64,000 nt of DNA from Bog-756 sp963703145 (GCA_963703145.1 OY969793.1:1054001-1118000), one strand, 5' to 3'. Positions 1-9,251 are shown, numbered from the stretch's first letter. Notes: generated by a model from the letters alone, not told the origin. A program made the numbers and translations.

Positions 1-71
1 CCATGCGGACGCCATGGTAGGACAGCACCGGGGCGCTAGGACGTGACAGTCCTCCAGCGCCATGGACCGGT

Positions 72-809
72 TCAGTCTGCCCCGTAGAACGGGGAGTGGA
101 AGGAAAACACCCCACCGTCACTGGCCACGAGCCAGTAGCCGCCGGTGGCGTTGTCGGGGGCCATGCCCACGATCGGGGCGTTCAGCCTGAGGCCGCCCGT
201 CGAACCGTAGAACTTGGCGTCACCACCGGTGAAGATGCCCCCGTCGGCCGCCACCATCCAGTAGCCATCACTCGCGGCGGTCGCCGACATGCCATTGACC
301 GGCTGGCGAAGCCGGAGCGCACCGGCTGACCCATGAAACGGTGCGGCGAAACTGAAGATGCCACCATCGCTGGCCACGAGCCAATAGCCGCCGGTGGCGG
401 TATCCGGTGCCAGTCCAACGACGGGCTGGTTAAGTGCTCGACCACCCATCGAGCCCTTGAACCGAGCGTCTCCGAAGGCGAATACTCCGCCGTCGCTTGC
501 CACCAACCAATACCCACCGCCATCGGCAGTCGGTGCCATATCGACCACCGGTGCGTTGAGGTGGCTGCCACCCATCGACCCGAAGAACCGAGCGTCACCG
601 AACGAGAAGGTCCCACCGTCGGCTGCAACCAACCAGTACCCGGCCCCATCTGGTGTCGCCACGATGTGGGTCATCAGCGCATTGAGGAGATGGCCGCCCA
701 TCGATCCGTAGTTGGCTGCGGCCCCATGAGCCGAGACTGCACCCTGGGCGTCCACCAGCCAATAGCCCGAGCCGTCAGGCACCGAGGCCATGCCAACCAC
801 TGGCCCGCC
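72..809 (-). repeat. Six tandem GYWLVASDGG protein repeats (C-terminal half of the CHAP protein)
   Basis: Six units of about 40-45 codons repeat the pattern VxGMA...GYWLVASDGGxFSFGDAxFxGSxGG. The same unit recurs in the gene at 2141-4348. The last unit is truncated soon after its core. Confidence 0.8.
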
Positions 810-1421
810 CAGGCTGGTCGGCGCCTGGTACGACCCCGCTCCCGGCGTCAAGGGGAAGTGGATGAAGTTGTCCGGCCACGGCTCCCAGGCGTCCGATGGC
901 GACCCGACATCGATCCGCTCCCAGTCGTACCCATTGGCGTCAGAGGCGATGTCCTGCTGGGACACCTCGATGTAGTTCGGGCCCACTGCCTCAACGACGG
1001 CCACGTGTCCGAGCGAGCCGATTCCGACGTCCCCGACATTCCATTCAGCCACCGAGCCCACCAGTGGCGTCTGGTCGACGGCGATTCCCTGGGCCCGCGC
1101 ATTGGCCGCCCAAGCGCTGGCATTGCCGAGAGGGACCTCGGGGGCAACGGCACCGAATACCGTGGACTCGACATAGGCCGCATAGTTGGTGCATTGGTCT
1201 CCCGGGGTCATCCCCCAGTAGGACGGCGTGGTGACGTCGTCATACCCGTGCGTGGAGAAGGGAAGCGCGGAGCAGGCGGCATAGCCATTGCACAGCGGCG
1301 AAGCCGACGCAGCCGAGGCCGAACCAGGTGCGATCACAAGCAGCGGCAGCGAGGCAGCAGCAGCCACCAAGACGACAATCATCGAGGTCACGAATCGGCC
1401 GATCGGGGGGGTCCAGGGCAT
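72..1421 (-). CDS. Secreted CHAP-domain cell-wall hydrolase with C-terminal GYWLVASDGG repeats
   Basis: This 449-residue protein has an N-terminal signal peptide (hydrophobic residues about 11-32, small residues near 37) and is probably exported. A CHAP (cysteine/histidine amidohydrolase/peptidase) domain follows at about residues 60-195, with candidate catalytic Cys77 in DQCTNYAAYV and His139 in SLGHVAVVEA. CHAP enzymes cut amide bonds in peptidoglycan. From about residue 205 to the end there are six tandem units of roughly 40-45 residues, each with a GYWLVASDGG-type core followed by F-x-F-G. The start is an ATG with AGGAGG just upstream. Function on peptidoglycan is inferred from the domain. 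The repeats may bind the cell surface, but that is unproven. Confidence 0.8.
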   Translation of the reverse strand: MPWTPPIGRFVTSMIVVLVAAAASLPLLVIAPGSASAASASPLCNGYAACSALPFSTHGYDDVTTPSYWGMTPGDQCTNYAAYVESTVFGAVAPEVPLGNASAWAANARAQGIAVDQTPLVGSVAEWNVGDVGIGSLGHVAVVEAVGPNYIEVSQQDIASDANGYDWERIDVGSPSDAWEPWPDNFIHFPLTPGAGSYQAPTSLGGPVVGMASVPDGSGYWLVDAQGAVSAHGAAANYGSMGGHLLNALMTHIVATPDGAGYWLVAADGGTFSFGDARFFGSMGGSHLNAPVVDMAPTADGGGYWLVASDGGVFAFGDARFKGSMGGRALNQPVVGLAPDTATGGYWLVASDGGIFSFAAPFHGSAGALRLRQPVNGMSATAASDGYWMVAADGGIFTGGDAKFYGSTGGLRLNAPIVGMAPDNATGGYWLVASDGGVFSFHSPFYGAD

Positions 1422-1476
1422 GGGCCACCTCCTGGTCGTCTAGCCCCATGGCGGGCAACAAGCCCGTTCGTCGTGG

Positions 1477-1505
1477 AGTGTAGGAACACTGGCGAGGGCT
1501 CGCAA
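1477..1505 (-). promoter_or_regulatory. Sigma70-type promoter of the CHAP gene
   Basis: On the minus strand a TTGCGA -35 box (1500-1505) and a TACACT -10 box (1477-1482) are separated by 17 bases. This predicts a leader of about 50 bases that carries the AGGAGG ribosome-binding site before the start at 1421. Confidence 0.55.
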
Positions 1506-2140
1506 AACAGCGGTGTTTGGGGCAACTACGTTGCCTTGATGCCACACAGTGTTCACAGAAGGTTCAGTCTTCGGTGACGAGTTTTGCACTCGCGATTGCT
1601 ACAAACTATGTGTCGCGCCGGCGTGCATGGTTCAGATCCCACCTCATCCGTGTACGTAGGGCCGCACCGGGGAGGTGTCTCTCGCATGCTCGGTCATCCA
1701 CTGGCCAGTGTGCGGGACACTTCCTCGCTACGTCGGGGCAGGGGGGCAGCTTGGCGCCGGGTCCAGAGCGCGGCCGGTAAAGCGAGCGCTCAATGGACCC
1801 GGCAGTCAGCTATCGGTGCCAAGCCCAGATTCCTTGAGGCTGAGTGGGCAGTCTCGGCGTCGAGAACTGCACGGTGGTCGCTTCGTCGGCTCATTGTGGG
1901 TGAGGAGACGCAAGGCCGAAGTGTCGTTGCCCGCGCTCTGAGAGTGCCCGTTCGTCACCCCACGTGGTCACGCGGCCACGAACGATTGTCTGCACACGTT
2001 TTGGCGGGGGTCGCGCTTGACGCTCCGGTCATCCGTCGTGACAATTCGCTCGCACACGGCCACGTGCCCGCCGCTGGTTCCGGCTCGCCGCGCTGCCAAC
2101 TGTCGAACGGTGACCGAGGATTCGTGACGGAGGAGGGGCC
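1506..2140. other. Intergenic stretch without a supportable gene
   Basis: About 635 bases lie between the divergent CHAP and Ig/FN3 repeat genes. Open frames exist on the plus strand, the longest overlapping the next start by ATGA, but their translations show no recognisable motif. I looked for a c-di-AMP (ydaO) riboswitch because cell-wall hydrolases often have one, and saw no convincing match. The only clear element near the right end is the GGAGGAGGGG ribosome-binding site at 2130-2139. Confidence 0.5.
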
Positions 2141-4348
2141 ATGAACTGGATCATGCTGGGCTTGGGTTCGGCCTTGGTCGTCGGGTTCGGAGTCACCGCG
2201 GTAGGAGTCTGCCGACGACTAGTTAGTCGGACGAATGGCGGGACCTCTCTTGGCGGGCCTGGGCATTCGTCGCTCTTGCATCGTTTCGCGGCACTTGGGC
2301 TCGTTGCGGTCGTCCTCTCCGGCTTGGCTGTAGCGCTCGTGCCCACGACAGCTCTTGCGATCAGCACCCCTGCAATCGTGTTGTCGACCAATGCCGCAGG
2401 CTCGACCGCGATGTACACGGTCAGTTTCAACACGACAGTGCCGTTGAATGGGACGTCAGACTCCATCACGTTGTCCGGCCCGGCCTTTTCCTCCACAGGG
2501 ACTTATACGGTCAACATGGTCTCCTACTCGGCAGTGTGGTCTCCCAACAGTGTGACCATCACCCCAACGACGATTATTCCTGCCGGGCAGGTGACGGTGA
2601 CTGCCACCGCAGTTGCCAATCCAACCTCGGTCGGTAGCTACACGCTCACGGTCGGCACGACCGCTGAATCTGGGACAGCGTCGGGGAGTTACTCCATTGG
2701 ACCAGGTCCAGCCGACCACCTGATCGTGCCGGGAAGCTCGACGCAGAGTGTGCAAGTCGGCACGCCTTTTGCCACCCTGTCCGTTCAAGTAGTGGACCTC
2801 TATGGCAACAACGTGTCAACCCCACCGCCGGGACTCCCAGTGTCGTTTGCGGCTCCGAGCAGCGGTGCCAGCGGCTCGTTCACCTACGTCAACCCGGCTG
2901 CGACAGGGTCCACTGGCGTGGCCTCGGAGGGGTTCACGGCTAACGCCATTCCGGGGTCCTACCAGGTTGTGGCCTCGGCTCCTGGTCTCGGCTCGGCTTC
3001 CTTCAGCCTCACCAACACGGTTGGGGCGGCGACGAACCTGGTCAACCTGGTGGGCTGGGGCCAGAGCGTGAAGGTGGGCACTCGGTTCCCGACGACTCTG
3101 TCGGTCACCGTGGAGGACTCATTGAGTAACCCGGTGTCCGGTGCTCACGTGACCTTCACGGCACCGTCGTCCGGGGCCTCCGGAACCTTTTCTGGTTCAT
3201 CCACGGTTACTACTGGCGCCAATGGCGTGGCTGCGGCACCGGCATTCACCGCCAACGGAACGGCCGGCATCTACAGCGTGACGGCCTCGACCGGTGGCGC
3301 TTCCACGTCGTTCGTCCTGGCTAATATCACCCTGCCGTCGGCACCCACCATCGAACCTGCCATCAGTGAAGACGGCAGCGCCAAGGTCCGCTGGGCTGCA
3401 CCGGCCTCCAACGGATTCAACACCATCAGCGGCTACGTGATCACCTGTTCCAATGGTGCGGTATTGCGGGTAGGTGCCGTCACCGACGCCATCTTCCCCG
3501 GACTGGTCAATGGGCTCTCGTACTCGTTTGCCGTGGCAGCGGTGAACGCCGCCGGCACCGGTCCCAGTTCGGCAACGTCCAACACCGTCGTCCCCCGGGA
3601 CACGGGATACTGGTTGGTGGCCAGCGATGGTGGGATCTTCTCGTTCGGCACGCACAATTTCCACGGTTCGACGGGAGCGATTCATCTCAACCGGCCGATT
3701 GTGGATATGGCCACCACGCCAAACGGGGCGGGCTACTGGCTCGTGGCCGCTGACGGAGGTGTATTCGCGTTCGGCAACGCCCGGTTCTACGGTTCGACGG
3801 GTGGGATTCACCTGAACAAGCCAATTGTGGGCATGGCGGCCACCGCCGATGGCAACGGGTACTGGCTGGTGGCCAGCGACGGCGGCGTCTTCGCTTTCGG
3901 TGACGCCCGCTTCCACGGCTCGACCGGAGGTAAGCCGTTGAACAAGCCGATTGTCGGTATGGCGGCCACAACGCAAGGCTCCGGGTATTGGCTGGTGGCC
4001 TCGGACGGCGGCATCTTCGCCTTTGGGAGCGCGAAGTTCTCCGGCTCGACCGGTGCCTTGCATCTCGACCGCCCCGTCGTGGGCATGGCGGCCACACCGA
4101 CCAGCCACGGCTACTGGCTGGTGGCCTCGGACGGCGGCATCTTCGCCTTCGGCGACGCCGGCTTCTACGGTTCGACCGGCGGCAAGCCGCTGAACAGGCC
4201 CATTGTCGGCATGACGACGACTCCGATCGGTCACGGATACCTGCTGGTCGGGTCGGACGGCGGGATCTTCGCCTTCGGGGATGCCTCCTTCCAGGGCTCG
4301 ACCGGTGCCACCAGACTCAACCAGCCGATCGTCGGCATCGGTGCCTAG
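2141..4348 (+). CDS. Secreted or membrane-anchored Ig-like/fibronectin III protein with GYWLVASDGG repeats
   Basis: This 735-residue protein starts at an ATG preceded by GGAGGAGGGG. Two hydrophobic stretches lie near the N-terminus, residues about 4-25 and 50-75. The second ends in a signal-peptidase-like TTALA, so the protein is exported or anchored. Then come two or three Ig-like segments; two of them share the phrase APSSGASG (about residues 190-400), as in bacterial Big-type domains. A fibronectin type III segment follows (about 400-490). The last 250 residues are six repeats with the GYWLVASDGGxFAFG core, matching the C-terminus of the divergent CHAP protein. No catalytic domain is visible. 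A surface or adhesion role is inferred only from the architecture. Confidence 0.75.
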   Translation: MNWIMLGLGSALVVGFGVTAVGVCRRLVSRTNGGTSLGGPGHSSLLHRFAALGLVAVVLSGLAVALVPTTALAISTPAIVLSTNAAGSTAMYTVSFNTTVPLNGTSDSITLSGPAFSSTGTYTVNMVSYSAVWSPNSVTITPTTIIPAGQVTVTATAVANPTSVGSYTLTVGTTAESGTASGSYSIGPGPADHLIVPGSSTQSVQVGTPFATLSVQVVDLYGNNVSTPPPGLPVSFAAPSSGASGSFTYVNPAATGSTGVASEGFTANAIPGSYQVVASAPGLGSASFSLTNTVGAATNLVNLVGWGQSVKVGTRFPTTLSVTVEDSLSNPVSGAHVTFTAPSSGASGTFSGSSTVTTGANGVAAAPAFTANGTAGIYSVTASTGGASTSFVLANITLPSAPTIEPAISEDGSAKVRWAAPASNGFNTISGYVITCSNGAVLRVGAVTDAIFPGLVNGLSYSFAVAAVNAAGTGPSSATSNTVVPRDTGYWLVASDGGIFSFGTHNFHGSTGAIHLNRPIVDMATTPNGAGYWLVAADGGVFAFGNARFYGSTGGIHLNKPIVGMAATADGNGYWLVASDGGVFAFGDARFHGSTGGKPLNKPIVGMAATTQGSGYWLVASDGGIFAFGSAKFSGSTGALHLDRPVVGMAATPTSHGYWLVASDGGIFAFGDAGFYGSTGGKPLNRPIVGMTTTPIGHGYLLVGSDGGIFAFGDASFQGSTGATRLNQPIVGIGA
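3598..4345 (+). repeat. Six tandem GYWLVASDGG protein repeats
   Basis: Six units of about 41 codons, each GYWLVASDGGIFAFGDAxFxGSTGG followed by LNxPIVGMA with small variations, are alike at DNA and protein level. The last unit has diverged to GYLLVGSDGG. Confidence 0.85.
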
Positions 4349-4448
4349 CACCGTGGAGTGGCGACGCCGGAGACCGCCGTTCTCGACGCGTCGGGCTGGT
4401 TCCGTGCTAGAAGATTCTCGGTCTACGTGTGGTGATTAGGGGGGGTCC

Positions 4449-5897
4449 ATGAAATCCAGCAAGAAACTCATTGTGCTCTTGGCGGCGACACTCGGGGTGG
4501 TATCTCTCGTAGGGATAGCTCCGACGGTGGCGGGCGCCAAGGGAAAGCCGCTCACCGCACCGGTGTTCGTGGGCAAGTCCACGGTGAAGGCCAAGACGCT
4601 GACGACCTTCACCTTCACCGTCAAGTCCAAGGGCAACCCGGTACCGGTGGTCAGCGCGCTCAGCGGTGTGCCGACCGGCGTGACATTCACCGCGAACGCC
4701 AATGGAACGGCGACACTCACCGGCTCGGTGCCCGGTGGGACGTACCCTCCGATCGTCGTGCAGGCTTCCAATAGCCAGGGGACTGTGACCGAGAACCTGA
4801 CCCTCGCCGTCAAAGGTCTGCCCGGCGTCCGCCATGTCTTCGTGATCATGCTGGAGAACGAGGGGTACAACGACACCTTCGGAAGCCCGTCGAGTGACCC
4901 CTATCTGGCCACGACACTGCCGTCGCAGGGCGCCCTGCTCGAGAACTACTACGGCACTGGCCATTTCTCTAACGACAACTACATCAGCTTCGTCTCGGGG
5001 CAGCCCGCCAACTCCTCCAATCAGCTGGATTGCGGGACCTACGCCAACTTCCCGCTGGGGGATGGCCAGGATGCCTCCGGCATCCAGCAGGGAGCCGGTT
5101 GCGTCTACCCGTCCGCGGTCCAGACGGTTGCCGACCAGTTGACGGCCCGGGGTGACACCTGGAAGGGGTACGAGGAGGACATGGGGAACAACCCGACCCG
5201 TGACGGGGGCACAACGTGTGGTCACCCTGTCGTCGGGACCGCCGATGGCACCAAGGCCGCCGCTACCGGTGACGGTTACGCCTCCCGCCACGACCCCTTC
5301 GTCTACTTCCACTCCATTATCGACAACGCCGCGACCTGCAACAGCAATGTCGTGCCGCTCGGGACGACCACCGGGGCGCTTCCCGCCGGTACGCCGGCCG
5401 GCGTCACCGGCCTCGCCACAGACCTGCAGTCGGTGGCGACGACGCCCAACTTCAGCTTCATCACGCCGAACCTCTGCAACGACGGTCACGACTATCCCTG
5501 CAACAATCAGGCGTCCGGTGCCTCGGCCCTCGCCGACATCGACAGCTTCTTGAGCACCTGGGTGCCGCTGATTGAGCAGTCGCCCGCCTTCCAACAGGAC
5601 GGGCTCCTCGAGGTGACCTTCGACGAGGCCGACGTGTCGCCGATCGATGCCACCGCCTGCTGTGGTGAGACCAACGGACCGGCCGCGCTGGTCGGGGGCA
5701 ACGGCTTCTCGGGTCCGGGTGGCGGAAGGATCGGCACCGTGCTGATCTCGCCGTTCATTACTCCGGGCACCAAGGTTAAGACGGCGTTCAACCACTACTC
5801 TTCGCTGGCCTCCATCGAGGACCTGTTCGACGTACCCAGGCTGGCCGAGGCGAAGACCGTGACCTCGAACTTCGACAAGGGCGTCTTCAAGAAATAG
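4449..5897 (+). CDS. Secreted phosphoesterase (phospholipase C/acid phosphatase family) with N-terminal Ig-like domain
   Basis: This 482-residue protein begins with a classic signal peptide (KSSKK, hydrophobic residues 8-24, cleavage near AGA-KG). Residues about 35-125 form an Ig-like beta domain. The rest matches the bacterial phosphoesterase family of phospholipases C and acid phosphatases. Visible motifs are HVFVIMLENEGYNDTFG near residue 130, with the metal-ligand Glu-Asn, the phrase HFSNDNYISFVSGQ, and a later VTFDEADVSP that would supply acidic metal ligands. It would hydrolyse phosphate esters outside the cell. It is the third secreted protein in a row. The start ATG follows AGGGGGGG, and a separate promoter is not obvious. 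Substrate is unknown. Confidence 0.75.
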   Translation: MKSSKKLIVLLAATLGVVSLVGIAPTVAGAKGKPLTAPVFVGKSTVKAKTLTTFTFTVKSKGNPVPVVSALSGVPTGVTFTANANGTATLTGSVPGGTYPPIVVQASNSQGTVTENLTLAVKGLPGVRHVFVIMLENEGYNDTFGSPSSDPYLATTLPSQGALLENYYGTGHFSNDNYISFVSGQPANSSNQLDCGTYANFPLGDGQDASGIQQGAGCVYPSAVQTVADQLTARGDTWKGYEEDMGNNPTRDGGTTCGHPVVGTADGTKAAATGDGYASRHDPFVYFHSIIDNAATCNSNVVPLGTTTGALPAGTPAGVTGLATDLQSVATTPNFSFITPNLCNDGHDYPCNNQASGASALADIDSFLSTWVPLIEQSPAFQQDGLLEVTFDEADVSPIDATACCGETNGPAALVGGNGFSGPGGGRIGTVLISPFITPGTKVKTAFNHYSSLASIEDLFDVPRLAEAKTVTSNFDKGVFKK

Positions 5898-5982
5898 GCA
5901 CTGGCCATCGTCGTTGCCGCGCCATCGGGTGACCGACCGATGCGGCAGCCGACGGATTCGTGCAATGGGCCCTGTCCGTGCC

Positions 5983-5998
5983 TAATGTCGAGAGGGTG
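5983..5998 (+). promoter_or_regulatory. Leaderless-type promoter
   Basis: TAATGT (5983-5988) lies 7 bases before a GTG codon at 5996, the spacing expected if transcription begins at the start codon. Confidence 0.45.
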
Positions 5999-6934
5999 GA
6001 CGTCCCCCATATCGTTGAGCCCGGTGACGAGCAGCGCCATGTGCCGAGTGACGAGGCGTTGTGGAACGAGTCCTATTATCTCGACTTCGTCGATGACGGT
6101 GGGGGCGTTGCCGGCTACCTTCGGATCGGGCTCTATCCCAACCTCGGCGTGACCTGGTGGACAGCCATGCTGGTGGGCGAGGGCCGACCCACGGTGGCGT
6201 CCGTCGATTACGGACTGCCGATGGCCGGTGGGACGGGGCTGGTGCTCGCCTCCCGCGGTATCGATATGGTCAGCGCCATCGAGCGGCCGCTGGCGGAGAT
6301 GACGGTCCGCGGAAGCGCGCGGGCCGAGTCCTTTGCCGATGCCCAAGCGGTCTATCAGGGTGATCCTGGTCAACCCACCAGCCTCGGGTTCGACCTCCGC
6401 TGGTCAACGGACGGGGTGCCCTACCACTACGACCTGACTACTCGCTACGAGGTGCCATGCCTGGTCGAAGGCTCGGTCACCGTGGGTGAGGAGCAGATCG
6501 CCGTGACCGGCCAGGGCCAGCGTGACCACTCCTGGGGTGTACGAGACTGGTGGGCCTTCGGTTGGTGCTGGGCGGCCACCCGCCTCGATGACGGGACGCG
6601 GGTGCATATTGCCGACATCCGGATTCCCGGACAGCGACTGGCGTTCGGATACGTGCAGCCACCGGGCGGAGTCGTCCACCCGGTGGAGACTCTGTCGGTG
6701 GACGAGGCATTGGGCCCCGAGGGGATGCCGACGTCGGCAACCATCGAGCTGGAGCCAGGAGGTATCCGACTCGGTGTGGAGCCGATCGCCTATGGCCCGC
6801 TCACCCTTTCCGCCACTGATGGCCGCATCAGCCGATTCCCACGGGCGGCGGCCCGATTCGTGGCCACCGACGGTCGTCGGGGCACTGGGTGGATCGAGTG
6901 GAATCAACCCGGTCCAGTCGCGGCTGCCCAGTAG
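5996..6934 (+). CDS. Conserved protein of unknown function with RDHSWGVRDWW motif
   Basis: A protein of 312 residues if it starts at the GTG at 5996. An upstream in-frame GTG at 5960 would add 12 residues, but the TAATGT box 7 bases before 5996 favours the shorter form. There is no signal peptide or membrane segment. The sequence is rich in beta-strand-like stretches and has a central GQGQRDHSWGVRDWWAFGW phrase, seen in actinobacterial domains of unknown function with a lipocalin-like or CrtC-like fold. I cannot assign an enzyme activity. The stop codon contains the -10 box of the following thioesterase gene. Neighbouring genes suggest lipid or small-molecule metabolism, which is inference. 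Confidence 0.6.
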   Translation: MDVPHIVEPGDEQRHVPSDEALWNESYYLDFVDDGGGVAGYLRIGLYPNLGVTWWTAMLVGEGRPTVASVDYGLPMAGGTGLVLASRGIDMVSAIERPLAEMTVRGSARAESFADAQAVYQGDPGQPTSLGFDLRWSTDGVPYHYDLTTRYEVPCLVEGSVTVGEEQIAVTGQGQRDHSWGVRDWWAFGWCWAATRLDDGTRVHIADIRIPGQRLAFGYVQPPGGVVHPVETLSVDEALGPEGMPTSATIELEPGGIRLGVEPIAYGPLTLSATDGRISRFPRAAARFVATDGRRGTGWIEWNQPGPVAAAQ

Positions 6935-6946
6935 CGTCCTGGCGTG
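6932..6946 (+). promoter_or_regulatory. Leaderless-type promoter overlapping the previous stop codon
   Basis: TAGCGT (6932-6937) begins with the TAG stop of the upstream gene and lies 6 bases before the GTG start at 6944. Confidence 0.45.
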
Positions 6947-7387
6947 CGCCTCTCCCTGGTTCCGTCGACCGAGCCGTCGGGTTATGCCTACGTGCATCGG
7001 ATACGGACCAGGTTCGCCGAGACGGACGCCATGGGCATCATCCACCACAGCGCGTATGCGCCCTACCTGGAAGAGGCGCGGGCTGGAATGCTGCGCCACA
7101 GCGGCCACCCCTACGAACTGGTACGTGCCGAAGGCATCGATTTCTCGGTCCTCGAGCTGTACGTTCGGTATCGCCACCCGCTCCACTTCGATGACGCGGT
7201 GGACGTCCACGTCATGGCCGGCGCCCTGACCAGGACTACATTCCAGGTCGGTTACCTCCTCGAGGTCGGCGGCGAGACCCGCTCCACCGCCGTGACCGTG
7301 CACGGCGCGGTCGACGCTGAGGGGCGCCCGGCACGGCTGCCGCCCTGGTTGGCCGACATCATCGGCACCCAGGCACCCCTTGGTTGA
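6944..7387 (+). CDS. Acyl-CoA thioesterase of the 4HBT/YbgC hot-dog family
   Basis: This 147-residue protein has the hallmark RFAETDAMGIIHHSAYAPYLEEAR near residues 22-45, where the Asp of TDAMG is the expected catalytic residue of 4-hydroxybenzoyl-CoA-type thioesterases. Length and the later VRYRHPLHFDD phrase fit a single hot-dog domain. These enzymes release CoA from acyl thioesters in the cytoplasm; the acyl group cannot be read from sequence. The GTG start is supported by a TAGCGT box 6 bases upstream. Its TGA stop overlaps a TTG that may start nhaA. Confidence 0.85.
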   Translation: MRLSLVPSTEPSGYAYVHRIRTRFAETDAMGIIHHSAYAPYLEEARAGMLRHSGHPYELVRAEGIDFSVLELYVRYRHPLHFDDAVDVHVMAGALTRTTFQVGYLLEVGGETRSTAVTVHGAVDAEGRPARLPPWLADIIGTQAPLG

Positions 7388-8673
7388 GGAGGCGGGCGAC
7401 CGTTGATGAACCGCTGGTGACCGATCCTGATCCGGCCCCGGGCCAGCCGACTGGCGTCGGGGTCTTCCGACGGTTCTTCCAGTCGGACATCGCCGGGAGC
7501 TGGGTGCTGGTGCTGGCGGTCGGTGTTGCCCTTTTGTGGGCCAACAGCCCGTTCGGCCGGTCCACCTACGAGACCGTCTGGCAACATCCCACTCACCTCG
7601 GGGGCTCGGCATTCGACGGGTTCACCACCGTGCAGGCCTGGGTCAACGGCGGTCTGATGGCGGTGTTCTTCTTCGTGGTGGGCCTCGAGATCGGCCGGGA
7701 GCGTCGAACCGGGGAGCTCGGCGATCCCCGTAAGGCGGCCGTACCCGTGGCTGGTGCGCTGGGCGGGATGGCGGGAGCCGGACTGGTCTTCGCGGCGGTC
7801 AACCACGGCGGGGTCGGCTCCTCGGGCTGGGGCATCCCCATGGCCACCGATATCGCCTTTGCCCTCGGGGCGTTGGCCCTGCTGGGACGACGGGTCCCAC
7901 CCGGGCTGCGGCTCATGCTGTTGACCTTGGCGGTCGCCGACGACATCGGATCGGTGCTGGTACTGGCAATCTTCTATTCGAGCCGTACGCACCCGGTCGC
8001 CCTGGTGGGAGCGCTGGCGGTGACGGCCGGATTGGTGGCCCTCCGCCGGTGGAAGCGCCTGCCGGCGTGGCCGGTGTTGCTCGGCGGTGTCGCCCTGTGG
8101 GTGTTGTTGGCCGCCGGTGGCGTCGAGCCGGCACTGGCCGGCGTGGTCGTCGGGGTGCTGGTCCCTCACCAGGTTGCCGGGAGCTCGCTGGATCCAGCCG
8201 AGCGGCTCGAAGAGGCGGTGGCCCCGATCTCCGCGTTCGTGATCCTGCCCCTGTTCGCCCTGGCCAACGCTGGAATCGTCCTGCAGTCGGGCATGCTCGA
8301 TCCCCACGGGGCAACTGCCGTCTTCGTCGGGGTGGCGGCCGCTCGAGTGCTGGGCAAACTGGTCGGCATCTTCGGCGCGTGCTTCCTGGTCGTGTGGCTC
8401 GGGCTCGGTCGCCTCCCGGCCGGTGTGCGATGGCGTCATGTGGCTGGTGGAGCGGCCGTCGCCGGTATCGGCTTCACTGTTCCCCTACTGGTGGCCGAAC
8501 GGGCCTTTGTCACCAACCCGCCACTGGTGACCGCAGCCGAGCTCGGCCTGCTGATCGGCTCGGTGGCGGCCTTTGCCGTTGGAGCGGTGCTGCTGGGGCT
8601 CGCCGCCCGGGGGGCAGCCCCGACGCCGGGCGCGCAGGGCGGTACCGACGGGGAACCGTTCATCCCGTGGTGA
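7384..8673 (+). CDS. nhaA: Na+/H+ antiporter NhaA
   Basis: The protein has 429 residues if it starts at the TTG overlapping the thioesterase stop (TTGA); an in-frame GTG at 7417 is an alternative. About twelve hydrophobic segments are visible. Family motifs include VFFFVVGLEIGRE, PMATDIAFALG and LTLAVADDIGSVLVLAIFY; the adjacent aspartates of DDIG are the ion-binding pair of NhaA. The protein would export sodium in exchange for protons across the inner membrane and help pH and salt tolerance. The last 20 or so residues form a polar tail. Assignment is firm; the exact start is not. Confidence 0.92.
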   Translation: MRRRATVDEPLVTDPDPAPGQPTGVGVFRRFFQSDIAGSWVLVLAVGVALLWANSPFGRSTYETVWQHPTHLGGSAFDGFTTVQAWVNGGLMAVFFFVVGLEIGRERRTGELGDPRKAAVPVAGALGGMAGAGLVFAAVNHGGVGSSGWGIPMATDIAFALGALALLGRRVPPGLRLMLLTLAVADDIGSVLVLAIFYSSRTHPVALVGALAVTAGLVALRRWKRLPAWPVLLGGVALWVLLAAGGVEPALAGVVVGVLVPHQVAGSSLDPAERLEEAVAPISAFVILPLFALANAGIVLQSGMLDPHGATAVFVGVAAARVLGKLVGIFGACFLVVWLGLGRLPAGVRWRHVAGGAAVAGIGFTVPLLVAERAFVTNPPLVTAAELGLLIGSVAAFAVGAVLLGLAARGAAPTPGAQGGTDGEPFIPW

Positions 8674-8768
8674 TCGGTGCCCGCATCTCGGCCGTATGCT
8701 GCAGTCGACACCACCCCGGTCGGGCGCATGGAGCCGGACCACGCGAACCGGAGCACAAGGAGACTGAC

Positions 8769-9251
8769 ATGGCGATTGCCGTAGGCGACAAGATCCCCGA
8801 TGTACAGGTGATGACCACTGGCCCCGACGGCCCGTCCCATGTGCAGACCGGCGATGTGCTCGGGTCCGGAAGGGTGGTCCTCTTTGCTGTTCCGGGGGCG
8901 TTCACGCCGACCTGTTCGGACTTCCACCTCCCGAGCTACGTGGTGCGCCACGACGATCTGGTGGCTAAGGGCGTGGACAAGGTGGTCTGCGTCTCCGTCA
9001 ACGACCCGTTTGTGATGGACGCCTGGGGCAAGGATCAGCACGTCGGCGACCTCGTGGTGATGCTGGCCGATGGAAACGGGGCCTTCACCAAGGAGATCGG
9101 CCTGGAGATGGATGGCTCGGGCTTCGGTTTGGGCACCCGTTCGCAGCGGTACGCCATGGTCATCGAAGACGGCGTGGTCACCACCTTGAACGTCGAGCCC
9201 GGTGGGGGGCTTACCGTGAGTGCCGCCGACGCCATCTTGGAGGCGCTCTAA
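8769..9251 (+). CDS. Peroxiredoxin (redoxin/AhpC-TSA family, Prx5-like)
   Basis: A 160-residue cytosolic protein beginning MAIAVGDKIPD, with the peroxidatic cysteine in PGAFTPTCSDFHLPSY (Cys49) and the Prx5-type phrase GLGTRSQRYAMVIEDG near residue 120. It reduces hydrogen or alkyl peroxides using thiols or a thioredoxin or glutaredoxin partner. The ATG at 8769 follows AAGGAG and matches the usual family N-terminus; the same frame is open for 240 codons upstream, but that part is a shadow of nhaA. A TATGCT -10-like box lies at 8694. Confidence 0.9.
   Translation: MAIAVGDKIPDVQVMTTGPDGPSHVQTGDVLGSGRVVLFAVPGAFTPTCSDFHLPSYVVRHDDLVAKGVDKVVCVSVNDPFVMDAWGKDQHVGDLVVMLADGNGAFTKEIGLEMDGSGFGLGTRSQRYAMVIEDGVVTTLNVEPGGGLTVSAADAILEAL

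Noticed and set aside
1422..2140. c-di-AMP riboswitch upstream of the CHAP gene or of the 2141 gene
   Set aside because: The position would fit, but I could not find the conserved core sequences, and a simple promoter with a 50-base leader explains the CHAP gene.
1584..2144. A 186-codon plus-strand frame whose stop overlaps the Ig/FN3 gene start
   Set aside because: The translation is Arg/Ser/Gly-rich with no motif, shows no ribosome-binding site and looks like random open DNA in a GC-rich genome.
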